A stretch of DNA of 47,215 nt, from contig JAZLAU010000021.1 in NCBI GenBank assembly GCA_045613305.1, positions 1 through 47,215 of the forward strand, given 5' to 3'. How positions within the stretch are numbered: position 1 is the stretch's first letter; each line of letters starts with the position of its first letter. Both the position numbers and the translations under genes were made by a program. This document shows, one piece after another, positions 34,441-42,701 of this stretch. Below the pieces are notes generated by a model. It made no database searches. It was not told the origin of the DNA and saw only the letters and a list, made by a program, of their open reading frames with translations. The stretch comes from SFTJ01 sp045613305 (lineage in GTDB: Bacteria; Bacteroidota; Bacteroidia; Bacteroidales; Muribaculaceae).

Positions 34441-35124
34441 ATGAAACCACTAATATATATATTACTGTCAATAATGGCACTCGGGGCGCTGAGTTGCGGC
34501 AGCAGCAACGATTCGGCTGCCGAAACCGACACCGCACTGACACCCCAAGCAACCTATAACAACCGCTTGCCGGTATACATCGTTCCCACTCCTTTACGAC
34601 AACTTTTCAACGACGTGAACGACCTTCATCTCGAAGCGGCAAAAACTCACGGCATAAGCCCCATATCAAACCTTAGAGATGCCTACAATCTGAAAAAACC
34701 TATTCAGCGCATTACCACTTGCGACAACTACACAATTGAGCATCTATCTCATTCTTTGCCTTTTTTGGTGCCTCGCGCAGCAAAACTGCTCGACAACATT
34801 GGCAAGCGTTTTGCCGACACCATCAGAGCCCGCGGCAATCGAGAATATCGAATTAAGGTTACAAGCGTGCTTCGCACCAATGGCTCGGTGAGCAAACTTC
34901 GCCAACGTAACATAAATGCTTCAGAAACGTCGGCACACTGTTTCGGCACCACTTTCGACATTAGTTATTCACGATTTATTTGCATGGATTCCATTCCTTG
35001 CGACATCGCACAAGAGGACTTGAAAAACATTCTCGGCGAAATTCTTTACGATGAACGCAAAAACGGAAATTGTTATGTGAAATTTGAAGTCAAACAAGGA
35101 TGTTTCCATATCACAACACGATAA
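34441..35124 (+). CDS. DUF5715 family lipoprotein (peptidase M15-like)
   Basis: The protein has 227 residues and a lipoprotein signal ('ALSC', Cys19). The C-terminal half matches DUF5715, related to the D-Ala-D-Ala carboxypeptidase M15 fold: 'YRIKVTSVLRT', 'SAHCFGTTFDISYSRF' supplies His and Asp ligands, and 'VKFEVKQGCFHIT' supplies the final His. It may cut peptidoglycan stem peptides in the periplasm. The stop overlaps the start of the next gene by one base (TAATG), so translation is probably coupled. Confidence 0.82.
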   Translation: MKPLIYILLSIMALGALSCGSSNDSAAETDTALTPQATYNNRLPVYIVPTPLRQLFNDVNDLHLEAAKTHGISPISNLRDAYNLKKPIQRITTCDNYTIEHLSHSLPFLVPRAAKLLDNIGKRFADTIRARGNREYRIKVTSVLRTNGSVSKLRQRNINASETSAHCFGTTFDISYSRFICMDSIPCDIAQEDLKNILGEILYDERKNGNCYVKFEVKQGCFHITTR

Positions 35125-35873
35125 TGACACACTCAGAACAAGCCATCAGAAATTATTTAGAGCAAAACCACTATAATCGATTCAACCTGCGCGCCGCACT
35201 TATCGACATGGACGGTGTGTTGTATGACTCGATGAAAAACCACACTCTGGCATGGAAGCAATTTGCCGACTCGCTTGGCATTGAGGCCACTCGCGAAGAG
35301 TTCTATCTTTACGAAGGCATGACCGGCGCTGCCACTATTCGCCTACTCTTTCAGCGTCAATTCCAAAAAGAGGTAACTCCCGAAGAAGCCAAAGAACTCT
35401 ACAAGATTAAGGCTGAAAATTTCCGTAATTCGGGCCGTGTGGAAATGATGCCCGGCGCTCACGACATGCTATCATGTCTTAAGAGCAACAACATAGAGCG
35501 AGTGCTGGTCACCGGTAGCGGACAAGTGGATATGCTGAAACGCCTCGACGTGGAATATGCCGAATTATTTGAACCTAATTTGAGAATCTCGGCAGCCGAC
35601 GTGAAGCACGGAAAGCCTAATCCCGAACCTTACTTAATGGCTCAAAAAAGAGTTTCGGCCGCTCCCGGACAATGCATTGTGATTGAAAACGCGCCTCTCG
35701 GCGTAAAAGCCGGCCACGACAGCGGTGCGTTCACTATAGCCATTACCACAGGGCCTATTCCTCGTCAACGACTAATTGAAAACGGTGCAGATTTGGTTTT
35801 CGGGTCTATGCAAGAATTTGCCGAATATCTGCCTACTTTAATCAACGAATTTAAGTGCATAACCATCGAATAA
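35124..35873 (+). CDS. HAD-superfamily hydrolase (beta-phosphoglucomutase-like)
   Basis: This 249-residue HAD phosphatase has motif I 'ALIDMDGVLYDS' (nucleophile and acid-base Asp), motif II 'RVLVTGSGQ', Lys in 'ADVKHGKPNPEPYL', and motif IV 'CIVIENAPLGVKAG'. The alpha-helical cap between motif I and II is of the C1 type seen in beta-phosphoglucomutase and sugar phosphatases. The substrate is not known. The ATG at 35124 overlaps the previous stop; the earlier in-frame ATG lies inside the DUF5715 gene. It ends 10 bp before aroB. Confidence 0.9.
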   Translation: MTHSEQAIRNYLEQNHYNRFNLRAALIDMDGVLYDSMKNHTLAWKQFADSLGIEATREEFYLYEGMTGAATIRLLFQRQFQKEVTPEEAKELYKIKAENFRNSGRVEMMPGAHDMLSCLKSNNIERVLVTGSGQVDMLKRLDVEYAELFEPNLRISAADVKHGKPNPEPYLMAQKRVSAAPGQCIVIENAPLGVKAGHDSGAFTIAITTGPIPRQRLIENGADLVFGSMQEFAEYLPTLINEFKCITIE

Positions 35874-35883
35874 TGCTTTTTAT

Positions 35884-36945
35884 ATGGAACATCAAAACAT
35901 TCTGTTCACCAATAATGTGAGTGACGCAATTAGCCGCATCCTCAACAAAAAGCAGTTTAACAAGGTATTTGTAATCACCGACACAAACACCCAAAAACTG
36001 GTGCTGCCACTACTTGCCCACAATCCATACATTGCACAAGCCGTAAACGTTAACATCGAACCTGGCGACATCAACAAAAATCTTGATTCTCTGGCTTCGG
36101 TGTGGACTCAAATAGGCAACAACGGTGGCACTCGACACTCCATCGTAATCAATTTGGGCGGCGGCGTGGTTACCGACCTCGGTGGTTTTGCCGCAAGCAC
36201 TTTCAAACGAGGAATCCCCTTCATTAACATTCCTACTACTCTGCTGAGCGCTGTTGATGCAGCCATCGGCGGAAAAACGGGCATCAACTTCCGCGGCCTG
36301 AAAAACGAAATTGGTGTGTTTAACGAAGCGTCCGACGTGATTATTTCCACATCGTTCCTCTCTACCCTTCCAAATGAAGAAATCAAATCGGGCTATGCCG
36401 AAATGTTAAAACACGGATTATTAAAAGGCGAAGAATCTTTTGAGGCATTAATCAATTTCGACATCAATTCTCTTGACGCCGACCGTTTGCTATCTCTCTT
36501 GCAAGAGTCGGTTGAGATTAAAGCCGACGTCGTGCGTAAAGACCCTCACGAACACGGATTAAGACGAGCGCTCAATTTGGGACACACTGCAGCACACGCT
36601 TTCGAAAGCTTTGCTATCAGCCAAGGCAAACCTGTGCCGCACGGATATGCTGTGGCTTGGGGGCTCGTTATCGACGCCATTCTTTCGCACTTCTCCTGTG
36701 GTTTTAATTCCAAACTTGTGCATCGTATTGCCGACTATGTGCTTTATAACTACAATGCGTTCTTCTTCACTTGCAACGATTACGACAAGTTGATTGAACT
36801 GATGCGAAACGACAAAAAGAGCCAACACGGCGAAATCAACTGCACTCTGCTTGGTGCGCCTGGCGATATAAGAATCGACTGCGTTGTTAATCCGCAAACC
36901 ATGAAAGAAGCATTCGACCTCTATCGCGACTTGATGCACATATAA
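35884..36945 (+). CDS. aroB: 3-dehydroquinate synthase
   Basis: This 353-residue AroB converts DAHP to 3-dehydroquinate, the second step of the shikimate pathway, using NAD and a metal. It has 'NLGGGVVTDLGGFAAST' and 'INIPTTLLSAVDAAIGGKTGIN' (NAD and substrate binding), and metal ligands in 'SGYAEMLKHGLL' and 'LNLGHTAAHAFE' with 'PHGYAVAWG'. The length is normal. It follows the HAD gene by 10 bp. Confidence 0.96.
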   Translation: MEHQNILFTNNVSDAISRILNKKQFNKVFVITDTNTQKLVLPLLAHNPYIAQAVNVNIEPGDINKNLDSLASVWTQIGNNGGTRHSIVINLGGGVVTDLGGFAASTFKRGIPFINIPTTLLSAVDAAIGGKTGINFRGLKNEIGVFNEASDVIISTSFLSTLPNEEIKSGYAEMLKHGLLKGEESFEALINFDINSLDADRLLSLLQESVEIKADVVRKDPHEHGLRRALNLGHTAAHAFESFAISQGKPVPHGYAVAWGLVIDAILSHFSCGFNSKLVHRIADYVLYNYNAFFFTCNDYDKLIELMRNDKKSQHGEINCTLLGAPGDIRIDCVVNPQTMKEAFDLYRDLMHI

Positions 36946-36999
36946 CGCGTGCTGACTTCAGGTTTTTACCTCAATTTTTCTTGTATTACATTTTTTTAA

Positions 37000-37007
37000 T
37001 ATCTTTG
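37000..37007 (+). promoter_or_regulatory. -7 promoter element (TATCTTTG) for the redox pair
   Basis: TATCTTTG lies 52 bp before the ATG at 37059. A TTG at 36981-36983 is a weak -33 candidate (16 bp spacing). Confidence 0.55.
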
Positions 37008-37058
37008 TAAGACTTCTCTTAACCATTTGTATATAAATATTTTTATACCATAATATAT

Positions 37059-38438
37059 ATGAGCCACAACAAATCAGTAAACCGTCGACAGTTCCTAAAG
37101 TTGGTTGGCACAAGCACAGCCGCTGCAACTGTTGCACTCACTGGATGTAAATCCGACTCCGAAAAGACGGCTACTTCTCCACAAAACACAACTGTTCCTA
37201 CCGACAAAATGACTTACCGAACTATGCCTGACGGCAAAACCAAAGTGTCGTTGCTCGGCTATGGAATGATGCGTTTGCCCGAAATCGACAAAAACGAGCA
37301 AGTGGAAGGTAAAAGCCACCTCGACCAAGAAGAAATCAACCGATTGGTGGACTATGCTTTAGAACATGGCGTTAACTACTTCGACACATCTCCTCGTTAT
37401 TGCAAGGGGTTCTCTGAAAGCGCTTTGGGCATTGCACTTAGCCGTCACAAACGCGAAGATTTCATTGTTGCTACCAAACTTTCGAACTTCGCTGCCGAAA
37501 CTCAATCTTTTGAAGGAAGTGTGGCTATGTATAAAAATTCTTTCAAAGAATTACAAGTCGACTACATCGACTATTATTTGCTGCATTCCATAGGCAACAA
37601 GAACAATTACGAACAACGATACATTAAAAACGGCGTGCTCGACTTCCTTTTGAAAGAAAAAGAAGCCGGCCGTATCAAATATTTAGGTTGGTCGTTCCAC
37701 GGCGAAAAGGAATTCTTCGACTATATGCTTAACGAGCAACCTGTGAAGTTCGACTTTGTGCAAATCCAGATGAACTACAAAGATTGGCATCACGCGCGCG
37801 ATGTTGATGCCGAATATCTTTATAACGAATTGGCTAAACACAACATCCCTGTAGTCATTATGGAGCCATTGCTCGGCGGTGGCCTTGCTAAGGTTAACCA
37901 CAAAGTGCTGGCCATGTTCCAACGCATCAACCCTGCTGTGTCGCCTGCTTATTGGGCCTTCCGTTTCTGCGGACACTTCCCTGGTGTGCTCACTGTGCTT
38001 AGCGGCATGACTTACATGGAGCATCTTCAAGAAAACATTTGCACTTACTCGCCTTGCGAACCTCTTAGCGAGGAAGAATTAGCCATGCTCGACCGTTCGG
38101 CAAACATTATTGTCGAATTCCCCGAAATCGGTTGCACTAATTGCCAATATTGCATGCCTTGTCCTTACGGGCTCAACATTCCGGCCATATTCGCTCACTA
38201 CAACAAGTGCGTGAAAGAAGGGACTTTCGCCGACAGTCCGCAAGCCGACGACTATAAAGCGAATCGTAGGGCTTTCCTAATTGGATATGACCGCGCTGTG
38301 CCTAAACTTCGTCAAGCAAACCATTGCGTGGGTTGCGACCTCTGCTTGCCTAAATGTCCGCAGAAAATCAACATCCCTCGTGAAATGCGTAAAATCGATG
38401 AATACGTTGAGAAATTAAAACAAAACCCTAACGAATAA
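37059..38438 (+). CDS. Tat-type aldo/keto reductase with two C-terminal Fe-S cluster motifs
   Basis: The protein has 459 residues. The N terminus combines a twin-arginine motif (NRRQFLK) with a lipobox-like 'ALTGC' (Cys30), suggesting export by Tat and a lipid anchor. The AKR barrel carries the catalytic tetrad: Asp109 and Tyr114 ('FDTSPRYCKG'), Lys140 and His176. The C-terminal 100 residues hold two cysteine clusters, 'CTNCQYCMPC' (359-368) and 'CVGCDLCLPKC' (423-433), typical of ferredoxin-type AKRs. It would couple reduction of a carbonyl or other substrate to electrons from the adjacent polyferredoxin (17 bp downstream). The substrate is unknown. Confidence 0.88.
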   Translation: MSHNKSVNRRQFLKLVGTSTAAATVALTGCKSDSEKTATSPQNTTVPTDKMTYRTMPDGKTKVSLLGYGMMRLPEIDKNEQVEGKSHLDQEEINRLVDYALEHGVNYFDTSPRYCKGFSESALGIALSRHKREDFIVATKLSNFAAETQSFEGSVAMYKNSFKELQVDYIDYYLLHSIGNKNNYEQRYIKNGVLDFLLKEKEAGRIKYLGWSFHGEKEFFDYMLNEQPVKFDFVQIQMNYKDWHHARDVDAEYLYNELAKHNIPVVIMEPLLGGGLAKVNHKVLAMFQRINPAVSPAYWAFRFCGHFPGVLTVLSGMTYMEHLQENICTYSPCEPLSEEELAMLDRSANIIVEFPEIGCTNCQYCMPCPYGLNIPAIFAHYNKCVKEGTFADSPQADDYKANRRAFLIGYDRAVPKLRQANHCVGCDLCLPKCPQKINIPREMRKIDEYVEKLKQNPNE

Positions 38439-38454
38439 CACCCCATTAAGTCTC

Positions 38455-39954
38455 ATGTTACGAAAATTAAGAATAGTATTCGCCGCAATATTTTTTATTG
38501 CCATCACACTATGTTTTCTTGATTTCACCGGTACCATACACGCCTATTTCGGATGGATGGCTAAGGTGCAATTATTGCCAGCTATTTTGGCCTTGAATGT
38601 TGGGGTTATTGCATTGTTAGTTGTGCTAACTCTTTTGTTCGGACGCATTTACTGCTCGGTTATTTGCCCTATGGGGGTAATGCAAGACATCATTTCTTGG
38701 ATTCGAAACCGCAAAAAGAAGGCTCAAACCCGATTTGGTTTCTCTAAGGAAAAGCGCATTTTGCGATATGCCGTGCTCGTTGTGTTTGTGGTACTTATTG
38801 CTTTAGGACTAACATCTATCGCATCGTTCATTGCTCCATATAGCGCGTTTGGACGTATCGCAACCAACCTGCTCGCGCCTATTTACTTGGGCATCAACAA
38901 TTACTTTGCAGCTATTGCCGAACAATACAATAGTTATGCGTTCTACAGCGTCGACATAATTCAAAAAAGCGTCATTTCGCTCGCTGTGGCTGCTGCAACT
39001 CTTGTCATTATTTTCATCTTGGCATGGCGTGGAGGACGCACTTACTGCAACACAATTTGCCCTGTGGGTACTCTTCTCGGGCTAATTTCTCGTTTTGCAA
39101 TTTTCCGTCCGTTCATCGATGTTAACAAGTGTAATGGTTGCACCCTTTGTGCGAGAAAGTGCAAAGCATCTTGCATCGACGCGAAAAACCACAAAATCGA
39201 CTATTCACGCTGCGTTGCTTGCATGGATTGCATCGAAAACTGCAGTCAGAAAGCCATCTCTTTCCGAAGCGCTTTAAACAAGCCTGCGCTAAAACCTGCA
39301 GAAGAGCCTGCCAATAACAACAATCCTGAAAGCCGACGCGCATTCATGACCGTGGCTTCACTTTTCGCTATCGGTTCTACCGTGAAGGCTCAAATCGATG
39401 CTGTTGACGGCGGATTGGCTGCTATTGCCGAAAAGAAAGTGCCTGCTCGCAAAAACCAAATTACACCTCCTGGCTCTATCAGCATGCGCAATGTGACTCA
39501 ACACTGCACAGCTTGCCAATTGTGCGTAACGGCTTGTCCTAACGGAATTATTCGCCCTTCTAAGAGCCTCGACAACCTAATGCAACCCATCTTAACTTAT
39601 GAAAACGGTTATTGCCGTCCTGAGTGCAACAAGTGTGGTGAGGTGTGTCCTACTGGAGCTATTCGTCCTTTTGAACTCAGCGAAAAAACTTCTATACAAA
39701 TCGGAAAAGCCGTTTGGGTGCCTGAAAACTGCATCGTCAACACCGACAACGTGAAGTGCGGAAACTGCGAACGTCATTGTCCTAACGGGGCTATCAAAAT
39801 GATGCCTAAAGACGAAAACCAAGAAGGTTCTCCACTATTCCCAGTTATCGACCCTGAACGATGCATTGGTTGTGGCGCGTGCGAATACGTTTGTCCAGCG
39901 CGTCCGTTCAGCGCAATTTTTGTTGAAGGTAATTCTAAACATCGTTCTGTGTAA
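38455..39954 (+). CDS. NapH-NapG-like fused membrane polyferredoxin
   Basis: The 499 residues have two parts. The N-terminal NapH-like part has four membrane segments (about 5-24, 38-62, 104-128, 172-191), two CxxxCP motifs (67-72, 198-203), and two ferredoxin-type clusters (226-236, 253-263). An internal twin-arginine segment 'SRRAFMTVASLFAIG' (293-307) then leads into a NapG-like part with four cysteine clusters (351-361, 387-398, 426-442, 470-480). In E. coli these are separate proteins, NapG being Tat-exported. The fusion probably moves quinol electrons to periplasmic partners such as the adjacent AKR. It starts 17 bp after it and ends at a terminator. Confidence 0.85.
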   Translation: MLRKLRIVFAAIFFIAITLCFLDFTGTIHAYFGWMAKVQLLPAILALNVGVIALLVVLTLLFGRIYCSVICPMGVMQDIISWIRNRKKKAQTRFGFSKEKRILRYAVLVVFVVLIALGLTSIASFIAPYSAFGRIATNLLAPIYLGINNYFAAIAEQYNSYAFYSVDIIQKSVISLAVAAATLVIIFILAWRGGRTYCNTICPVGTLLGLISRFAIFRPFIDVNKCNGCTLCARKCKASCIDAKNHKIDYSRCVACMDCIENCSQKAISFRSALNKPALKPAEEPANNNNPESRRAFMTVASLFAIGSTVKAQIDAVDGGLAAIAEKKVPARKNQITPPGSISMRNVTQHCTACQLCVTACPNGIIRPSKSLDNLMQPILTYENGYCRPECNKCGEVCPTGAIRPFELSEKTSIQIGKAVWVPENCIVNTDNVKCGNCERHCPNGAIKMMPKDENQEGSPLFPVIDPERCIGCGACEYVCPARPFSAIFVEGNSKHRSV

Positions 39955-39977
39955 CCACACAGTTTGATTCGTGATAA

Positions 39978-40020
39978 CAACGGTCTTGCTTTTACTTTGG
40001 CAAGATCGTTGATTTTATTA
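39978..40020 (+). terminator. Intrinsic terminator after the polyferredoxin gene
   Basis: A 12-bp stem (CAACGGTCTTGC / GCAAGATCGTTG, one G-T pair) is followed by ATTTTATTA. It closes the redox pair. Confidence 0.85.
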
Positions 40021-40033
40021 TAGGCATCTACTA

Positions 40034-40064
40034 TTGCAAACTTTTGCTTTATTTAATAACTTTG
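40034..40064 (+). promoter_or_regulatory. Promoter directly before the TPR gene (TTG-N20-TAACTTTG)
   Basis: TTG at 40034-40036 and TAACTTTG at 40057-40064 are 20 bp apart. The -7 element ends only 4 bp before the ATG at 40069, which predicts a leaderless or nearly leaderless mRNA. Confidence 0.65.
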
Positions 40065-40068
40065 CTGC

Positions 40069-40350
40069 ATGACTTTCGACTTAAAAAACATAGAACAACT
40101 TTTGCACGACTGCAAAACCGAGGAGGCTATCAGCGCTCTTAAATTGGCGGTGACGCGTCTTGAAGGAAACGACAAGGCTCAGGCTTATTATCTGCTGGGG
40201 CTTGCTTACCAAAAACTTTCCAATTGGAAGGAAGCTATCACTAACTATTGCCACGCTATGGAAATTAATCCCGATAGCCCTGCGGCTGAAGCATCTAAAG
40301 CAGCCTACGAAATTCTTGAGTTTTTCAATCACGACCTGTATAATCCCTAA
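40069..40350 (+). CDS. Small TPR-repeat protein
   Basis: This 93-residue cytosolic protein consists almost entirely of TPR helices: 'AQAYYLLGLAYQKLSNWKEAITNYCHAMEINPDSPAA' is a full TPR unit with the expected Gly, Ala and Pro positions, and the N-terminal part is a further, weaker repeat. Small TPR proteins of this kind are common and act as protein-binding scaffolds; a partner cannot be named. The start is the only plausible ATG and lies 4 bp after a promoter -7 element. The intergenic region to the next gene contains one hairpin. Confidence 0.8.
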   Translation: MTFDLKNIEQLLHDCKTEEAISALKLAVTRLEGNDKAQAYYLLGLAYQKLSNWKEAITNYCHAMEINPDSPAAEASKAAYEILEFFNHDLYNP

Positions 40351-40401
40351 CGACCGAAAGTTATCATTTTACGGCAAATTCATTTTTTCATAATTAAAAA
40401 T

Positions 40402-40432
40402 GGGCTACCTTAACATCTCGTTAAAGTAGCCC
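40402..40432. terminator. Hairpin terminator beyond the TPR gene
   Basis: Stem GGGCTAC-C-TTAAC / GTTAA-A-GTAGCCC has one mismatch. On the minus strand ATTTTTAATT follows, and on the plus strand TAATTGTTG, so it can end convergent transcripts. The rest of the gap up to 40639 is AT-rich, with no other feature seen. Confidence 0.6.
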
Positions 40433-40639
40433 TAATTGTTGTGTTAACCTTAATTATCCCTATATACTCCACATTTATTCATACTTCTCTAATACCACAT
40501 ATTACTAACAAAATCATTCTTCCTAAATTTAATCCTATATTTAACTAACCAAAAAACTTTTCGTATTACTTTGTTACAAAATTACGTAATATCTGTTTCT
40601 TATTTTTAAAAGTGCAACATTACAACAAAATTCCGCTTT

Positions 40640-41005
40640 TCATGCCTCATTTTTTCTACAATGTTGCAACTGTGCATCCTTTCGTTGGCTACTCTTTCGC
40701 CATTGAGCATAATGCTTGCGAGTGTCAAGATAGTTTAGATTCGAACTATTTGCATACGCTTCCATTTCAAACGACATTTGTCTATAGGCCTTAAACTTAT
40801 TGCCACACTTCAAATATCTGAACAGCCATTCCAATCCGTAGGCCAAATAGAAAAACACAAACAATAGTTCTTTTTGCTGCGCAGTGTGAATTCTTTCATG
40901 ATTAACTACATATTTGTCAATCCAACTGTCATCGCGGGTCCAAATCGTATTAAACAAATTCACGCAATACCCTTTCGGTGCAAATCTACTAACTATTATT
41001 TTCAT
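40640..41005 (-). CDS. Small putative HExxH metallopeptidase (minigluzincin-like)
   Basis: The 121-residue protein (ATG at 41005, preferred over an upstream alternative that lacks any signal) contains HERIH (36-40), a zincin HExxH motif, then a hydrophobic stretch 'ELLFVFFYLAYGLEWLFRY' (46-64) and a Glu-containing helix 'SFEMEAYAN' (78-86). The spacing and ExxA-like second motif fit a stand-alone gluzincin domain. It probably sits at the membrane. Substrate and partners are unknown. It is followed by about 200 bp of AT-rich sequence before a hairpin; a small C-terminal tail ends 'CRKNEA'. Confidence 0.6.
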   Translation of the reverse strand: MKIIVSRFAPKGYCVNLFNTIWTRDDSWIDKYVVNHERIHTAQQKELLFVFFYLAYGLEWLFRYLKCGNKFKAYRQMSFEMEAYANSSNLNYLDTRKHYAQWRKSSQRKDAQLQHCRKNEA

Positions 41006-41099
41006 CTCTCTATTCTTTAGCCGTTTAGCCGTCAAGGTTTCCTTTACACTCTCTATTATTGATTATTACAAATGCCGTGCCAATTACTCAGCCTTGCAC

Positions 41100-41137
41100 A
41101 AAAAAAGCACCGAGGTTACACGCCGCCTCAGTGCTTT
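41100..41137 (-). terminator. Intrinsic terminator after the TerB-like gene
   Basis: On the minus strand the stem AAAGCAC-GAGG / CCTC-GTGCTTT (with one mismatch) is followed by TTTTTT. It lies 23 bp past the stop of the TerB-like gene. Confidence 0.85.
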
Positions 41138-41159
41138 TGCTTTATTTTCTTATTTACGA

Positions 41160-42527
41160 TTACTTTCCAAAATGACACCACTTAGTGTCAACCAAACGAA
41201 CCTCTTTGCCGCCTATCTTAACCCACACCATATCGGCATCAACATCTACCTCTATGATATTGTTATTACCTCGGCGGGGCATATAGCGTTCTATATTTTG
41301 AACCATGGCATGATTCTCGCTCAACTCTTTCCTTATTTTGCTCAATGCCACCGTTAAGTCATCTGAATATGTGGCTTCGTCCACATTCTCTGCGCCAAAT
41401 TCAAAATATATGCTCCTAAACGCTTTTAGCGACGCATCATTATCGCGCATCTTGCAGTCTGCTCCACACAGCGACTGCTGCAACATGGTTACATACATCG
41501 CCTTAAACTTGCGAGTTAAATTTATGGTGCTTTCTATCTCTCTAAATCGCACCTCTCCTGATTCCACATCTATAACTATCGTACAGTCCTGTCGCTTTCC
41601 GGTGTACATCAAGAGGTCCAACAACGACTTGTGAAAACCATAATAGGCTATGCGGTTGGCATTTGGCACATTGGTGGTCGTAGTCAAACTTTCTACATAT
41701 TCCTTATAGTCGTCAACAAATCGGTTTACCGTTGCCAAAACATTCTCTTTTATGCTTAGGCGCATATATTGGGTATAGATTTTGTGGCCTATCGAACCGT
41801 CTTCCATAGTATATGGCATGCTCGAATTTCCTATTGTCACCAACAGCGACGGCTCCACGCGTGTCATCTCTTTGATGCCCAATTTGCGCGACAGCAAATC
41901 TTTGCTAAAGCGTTCGGTGGTGATAGTGCACAAACTTTCATATATCTTTTCGCGGCGATCTCGCTTCAAGTTTGGCACAAAATAGGTTATAACATTCTTC
42001 AGATAGCCTTCATTCATCTTCTTGAAATCTGATGCCACGTTGGGAATATAAATAAAATCCATGCCCACCAAATTAAGTTCGTTTTCTATGTTTCGAAGAT
42101 TGCTCTGTATGTCGGCATTTATATTTTCATCATAGTCCGACTCTACATAAATCATTTTAAACCGCTGTGAACCCACATCAAGCGACTCTCCTTTAAGCAA
42201 ACTCACTTGACGCTGCAAATTGCGGTCGCCTGCCAAGCAATATTTCACTGCCATCATCAGCATAGCCTCTTGCGCAACGCATTTTCCGTCGGCCAACGTC
42301 ATACGTTTCAAGCCATCTACTATCTCCTGACGCTGAACATAGGGCAACTGCGACAACTCGGCTACGGCTTCCGAAAAATGAATCTTCTCGGCCTGCTGCT
42401 TATCCTCCTCGCTTATATGATACAGTTTCGATAGTTTATCCAACTCCTCTATCTCGCCCTGCTCTATTACATTATCGGCTTTGATAAAGTCTGACAACAA
42501 TCTTGCTATGGCTGTTTTTTTCGACAT
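41160..42527 (-). CDS. TerB-like domain protein of unknown function
   Basis: The protein has 455 residues. The first 115 residues are a helical TerB-like domain ('ARLLSDFIKADNVIEQGEIEEL', then 'LKRMTLADGKCVAQEAMLMMAV') of the kind found in tellurite-resistance TerB and related calcium-loop proteins. The rest (about 125-455) is a mixed alpha/beta region with no family I recognise, containing 'LLVTIGNSSMPY' and a final beta pair 'IIEVDVDADMVWVKIGGKEVRL'. No signal or membrane segment is present, so it is likely cytosolic. No ter gene cluster is nearby. It has its own well-spaced promoter and a terminator. Confidence 0.7.
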   Translation of the reverse strand: MSKKTAIARLLSDFIKADNVIEQGEIEELDKLSKLYHISEEDKQQAEKIHFSEAVAELSQLPYVQRQEIVDGLKRMTLADGKCVAQEAMLMMAVKYCLAGDRNLQRQVSLLKGESLDVGSQRFKMIYVESDYDENINADIQSNLRNIENELNLVGMDFIYIPNVASDFKKMNEGYLKNVITYFVPNLKRDRREKIYESLCTITTERFSKDLLSRKLGIKEMTRVEPSLLVTIGNSSMPYTMEDGSIGHKIYTQYMRLSIKENVLATVNRFVDDYKEYVESLTTTTNVPNANRIAYYGFHKSLLDLLMYTGKRQDCTIVIDVESGEVRFREIESTINLTRKFKAMYVTMLQQSLCGADCKMRDNDASLKAFRSIYFEFGAENVDEATYSDDLTVALSKIRKELSENHAMVQNIERYMPRRGNNNIIEVDVDADMVWVKIGGKEVRLVDTKWCHFGK

Positions 42528-42555
42528 TAATGCTGATTTTTTAGTATTATTCTCA

Positions 42556-42588
42556 CAAAAATAAATACTATTTATCAGTTATCCCAAA
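42556..42588 (-). promoter_or_regulatory. Promoter for the TerB-like gene (TTTG-N21-TATTTTTG)
   Basis: On the minus strand TTTG at 42588-42585 and TATTTTTG at 42563-42556 are 21 bp apart. The -7 element lies 28 bp before the ATG at 42527. Confidence 0.6.
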
Positions 42589-42627
42589 TTTTTACACTTT
42601 TATATCCTATCATTCAGCGCAACCCTA

Positions 42628-42666
42628 AAAAATTAATGGGTTAGCATCTACCGATGCTAACCCATT
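42628..42666 (-). terminator. Intrinsic terminator after the sialidase gene
   Basis: A perfect 14-bp stem (AATGGGTTAGCATC / GATGCTAACCCATT) with a 4-nt loop is followed on the minus strand by AATTTTTTAGG. It lies about 36 bp past the sialidase stop. Confidence 0.9.
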
Positions 42667-42701
42667 TGTCAATCATTTATCTGATATGAAGTTACACGTT
42701 A

